DNA of 64,000 nucleotides from Nageia nagi (Eukaryota; Pinophyta). Below, in pieces: positions 60,742-64,000 of the stretch (the first letter of the stretch is position 1; every line of letters begins with the position of its first letter). Location: assembly GCA_050084985.1 (NCBI GenBank), contig JBITNC010000001.1, positions 50,282,001-50,346,000 of the forward strand, given 5' to 3'. A program made the translations under genes and the position numbers. The notes beneath the pieces are model-generated. The model worked only from the letters and a program-made list of their open reading frames with translations. It was not told the origin of the DNA and did no database searches.

Positions 60742-61681
60742 TAAGGAATTTGGAAAACTCCATGCAAATTCGTCACTGTAGTTTGCTGTGATTTCTAGTA
60801 GTATTTTGTTTTGGAGTCTTGGTTGCTGAGTTTTATCAATTCATGGCTCCTCTCCAGCAAAAATCGTGATGTCCTCCTCTACTGTAGAAATCATGCTATA
60901 GATGCAAAATTTGTGGGTGGCTCCTCTCTTTTGAATTTCAAATTCGTGCATTCATTATTCCATTATCGTGGACCCTTTCTGCAAAATCGTGGCCTCATCT
61001 ACATTTTCAAAGCTATTCTCCTAGATAATGTCTCAGACTTGGACATCAAACATTTCACTATAGAAATTCATGGGAGAATTCATGAGTTATTTGCAACAGT
61101 TCTTGTAGTTTCATGAGCATCATTTGATGTATCTGCATTTTTTGTGGATCCAGTTCATTGCTACCTGTAGCCTTCCTCTTTGCTAAAAATTGTGGCTTCC
61201 CTAGACCTACATTTTTGCCTTGGTTCATGGGCATCTCTCTGCAATTTGCTTGGTGGCTCTTCCTATTGATAGTTTTGTGGTCCAGAAAACTTCTTTGCAG
61301 CTCATGAGTATCTACACGATCTCAAACTATTGAATAAGGTAATAAATTGCAAATCATGGGTCTTCCATATGTTTTTCAAAGTGGATATTCAATTTTTAAA
61401 TAGTTTTTTTTTTAACTTTTGACCCATATTAAATATTTTGATATTTTTCAAATATTTAAGGTTTTTTGTTTAAATCTATTTTAAAATTGATACTACTTAT
61501 ATTTTTCAGAGAAATAAGGTGTATAAAATATTTTGGTACTCCAAATATTTAATTACAAATTTTATATTTGGGTATATTTAAATATTTAAATTTATTAAAT
61601 ATTTTAATTTTATATTAAAATATTTTTTAATTTTCAAATATTTTGGCAATGATATGATCTACTCGATGTCATGCCATTCTT

Positions 61682-62176
61682 ATGAATATACTTAAAAATG
61701 AAAATCCTAAAAACTTTGATGAAGAAGTAAGAGTGTACAGTATTGATACTATTCTTCAAGATCTCAAAAATACAATCATTCAATACCAACAAATTATTCC
61801 TCCTGATGTACACTACGATGATGATTTTGAAGACAACAAGTACTTTGATAGTGCTCCATTTCCTAGTGAAGAATATGAGCCTGAGGAGATTGCAAAAAAT
61901 TCAATTGAGGAATACACACCAGCACCATAGCCACCTGAGATCATCATCATCAGTGATAGTGACAAGTATACTCCAGCAGTTGCACCAGTTGATCAAAGTT
62001 TTAATCTCAATATTCCAGCCTCTGAGTCAGATTCAAGATTCTGGATATCTTCAGCTGCACCAATTGAAGAAAGAGAAAGAGATAAATTTGATCTTGATTA
62101 TATCCATCCACCAATGGTCATTGAGCAACATATTCGTGAATGCATCGATTGCATGTGGATCAATTTAAACTTGTAA
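61682..62176 (+). pseudogene. Acidic ORF between leader and gag of copia G
   Basis: ATG at 61682; 164 codons with a single TAG at 61,928. Composition is Asp/Glu/Pro/Ser-rich: DVHYDDDFEDNKYF, EEYEPEEIA, IIIISDSDKYTPA, IEERERDKFDLDYI, with a Cys-containing end (HIRECIDCMWINLNL). No match to gag, protease or other retrotransposon domains that I recognise. It lies 120 bases upstream of the gag ATG in the same orientation. Either a lineage-specific extra protein or a captured fragment; the open length and biased composition support former coding. Confidence 0.5.
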
Positions 62177-62295
62177 ATTTCTATATTTGACATCATCTTG
62201 CTCTATTTTGCCTTGTTTGAGCAAAGATTGTTTATATTTCAAATATAGTAAATTATCTACTTCTTTTGTGACTTTGTAACTTTTCATCTTACAAA

Positions 62296-64000
62296 ATGCA
62301 TTCCTTAGTAAGCATTATTGGGGTTGTTTTGACTGGTCAAAACAATTGGTTAGAATAGTATAGGAAGATAAAAAATACACTCATATTCAATGATTTTTAG
62401 GAAGGTATATGCGATGGAAAAACCAAACCCATCAAACCAACTAATGACAAAGAGCTCATGGTTTGGAACATGAAGAATTGCAAAGCGTATGCTCTAATAG
62501 CTACTTCTATATATGAAGAAGTCAATCGACATATCAATTCAATTGATGATGCTTAGAGTGCACTAGAAAAGTTAAAAGAGTTGTATGACTCTCATTCAGC
62601 GTTGGAACTCATCCAACTTCAGTTAAAGCTCTTCAATTTACAGTTGTAGAATAATGATCCCATAGCATTTATTTCAGAAATAAGTCCAATAATGTATGAT
62701 ATCGAGGCTACAGGTGTTGAAATTGATATTTCTCTTGCAACCTTGATCAAAGCTCTCTATCCCACATACTCAACTTATCTTGAATCACTTCAAGCGAGTG
62801 GATAATTAGCCACCCTCACCTTCAAAACTTTGTTAGAAAAGATTACAGAGCATGAAAAAGCTTTTAGAAAGAAGACCAATGATGCTTCAGATATTGTTTA
62901 CAATGCTCATTCAGAGAAGAATGATGCTTCTTATGTAGATAGTAGCAATAGAGGTCATGGTCAGAAAAATTTCAGAGGCAGAGGAGGTAGAAATCAAGGA
63001 GGTCGTGGAGATAAAAGGGAGAAGTCAAATTTATATTGCACTCGATGCGATAGAAAAGGCCATGAAGCTGCTACATGTCACATTCCATGGGAGAAAATTA
63101 TTGAAATGAAAGAGCAACAAGGTGATCAGAGTAAGAACTCTGCATCTGCTCATTTTGTTACAAATGAATGTAACATTAGTCTTAGTGACCTAATGAATAC
63201 TTCATATGTATCATGGGAAGATGCATGGTTGCTTGATACAGGAGCAACATGTCATATGACTTTCAGGAGGGATTTATTTGAAGAATTGAATGAAGATATT
63301 GATGGTGTAGTCTACTTCGCAAATCGATCAAAACTTAAGCCATCTGGAATTGGCTTAATCAGGCTTAAACTACTAGGATTTCTATATTTTATGCTTCAAA
63401 ATGTACTTTATCTTCTATAATTGAGAAGAAATTTGCTTTCCCTTGTTCTTGTTCGATAACAAGGACATACCATCCATATGTTCGATGGCAAGGTGGAAAT
63501 ACGACAATCTCCTAACAACAAAGTTGTGATGCTTGGTTTGGAAGATGGAAAGCTATTGAAACTCACTGGTGCTTCTATTTGATCGAAGGAATTTGCATTC
63601 CTTACACATCAAGAAAAAGGTACACTTCCCTCAAGTCTTTTGTGGCATGCTAGATTTGGGCACCTTAATTTTGATGACCTACATCTTTTAAAGAAACAAG
63701 GTTTTAGTGGTTTTCCTATAATACCTAGGAACATTACCCCTTGTGAAGCATGTATCCTAGGAAAGCACCACAAGCAACCATTTATAAATTCCCAATGGAG
63801 AGCCATTAGAAAACTTGAACTAGTTCATTCTGATTTGTGTGGTCCATTTTCAGTACCTTCTGCAACTGGTAATAGATATATTATGACATTCATTGATGAT
63901 TATTCTAGGATGTCTTGGGTTTATTTCTTAAAACATAAGTCTGAAGCTTTTTCCAAATTCAAAGACTTTCATGTAAGTATTGAAAATGAAGCTCATACTC
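62296..64000 (+). pseudogene. Copia G gag-pol, 5' part
   Basis: A single frame from ATG 62296 to the window end with about eight in-frame stops and no frameshift. Order: gag UBN2 (IGVVLTGQNNW, ALEKLKELYDSHSALELIQL), a Gly/Arg-rich tract (GQKNFRGRGGRNQGGRGDKR), an intact zinc knuckle CTRCDRKGHEAATC, protease AWLLDTGATCHM (active-site DTG intact), pre-integrase LLWHARFGHLNFDDLHLL and CEACILGKHHK, and the start of the integrase core (LVHSDLCGPF, FIDDYSRMSWVYFLKHK). The longest open run is 62830-63420. The least decayed element of the window, but not functional as read. Confidence 0.88.

Noticed and set aside
1-64000. tRNA and rRNA genes
   Set aside because: Scanned by eye for cloverleaf boxes and conserved rRNA blocks; only tRNA-complementary primer sites of retroelements were seen.

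Overview
The window looks like conifer (gymnosperm) nuclear DNA: AT-rich, one recognisable host gene in 64 kb, and otherwise deeply nested, decayed LTR retrotransposons. A relic of a Penelope-like reverse transcriptase, a group I recall being reported in conifers but not generally in other seed plants, fits this. No prokaryotic or organellar features are seen. Order or genus cannot be set from sequence alone.

Left end (1-6,052). One intact gene lies at 2,809-4,071 on the minus strand: a chloroplast-targeted HAD-family phosphatase of the PYRP2 type (riboflavin pathway), intronless over its coding sequence, with a compact promoter near 4,955-5,100. Downstream of it, at 1,430-1,880 on the minus strand, are exon-like coding remnants I could not identify.

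6,058-9,701: a complete non-autonomous LTR element (two ~1.5 kb LTRs, 659-base interior, ATTAT target duplication) without retrotransposon genes but with a small Lys/Glu-rich repeat ORF in each LTR. A DUF4283-type relic follows (10,881-11,222).

11,223-33,989: a three-layer nest resolved from target-site duplications. Outer layer: a minus-strand Ty1/copia element (C). Its long 5' leader holds a plus-strand Ty3/gypsy element (B, 19,562-32,781, TSD AGGAT) and, separately, a 1,060-base CACTA-type DNA transposon (16,714-17,773, TSD CTT) carrying a pentatricopeptide-repeat (PPR) gene fragment. B in turn holds a second minus-strand copia element of the outer family (A, 23,371-30,585, TSD GCTTA), which splits B's reverse transcriptase.

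34,019-53,555: a lone copia-family LTR, the 5' part of another gypsy-type element (H) with an unrecognised ORF, then a 14 kb minus-strand Ty3/gypsy element (J, 38,396-52,410). J has an additional RNase H-like domain upstream of RT and a long extra reading frame after integrase. A Penelope-like RT relic lies against J's right end.

53,556-64,000: a second nest on the plus strand, copia E interrupted by copia F (family of A and C), itself interrupted by a different copia G whose gag-pol runs off the window end. Almost all coding regions carry in-frame stops of the kind produced by C-to-T change, so these are old, silenced copies rather than active elements.
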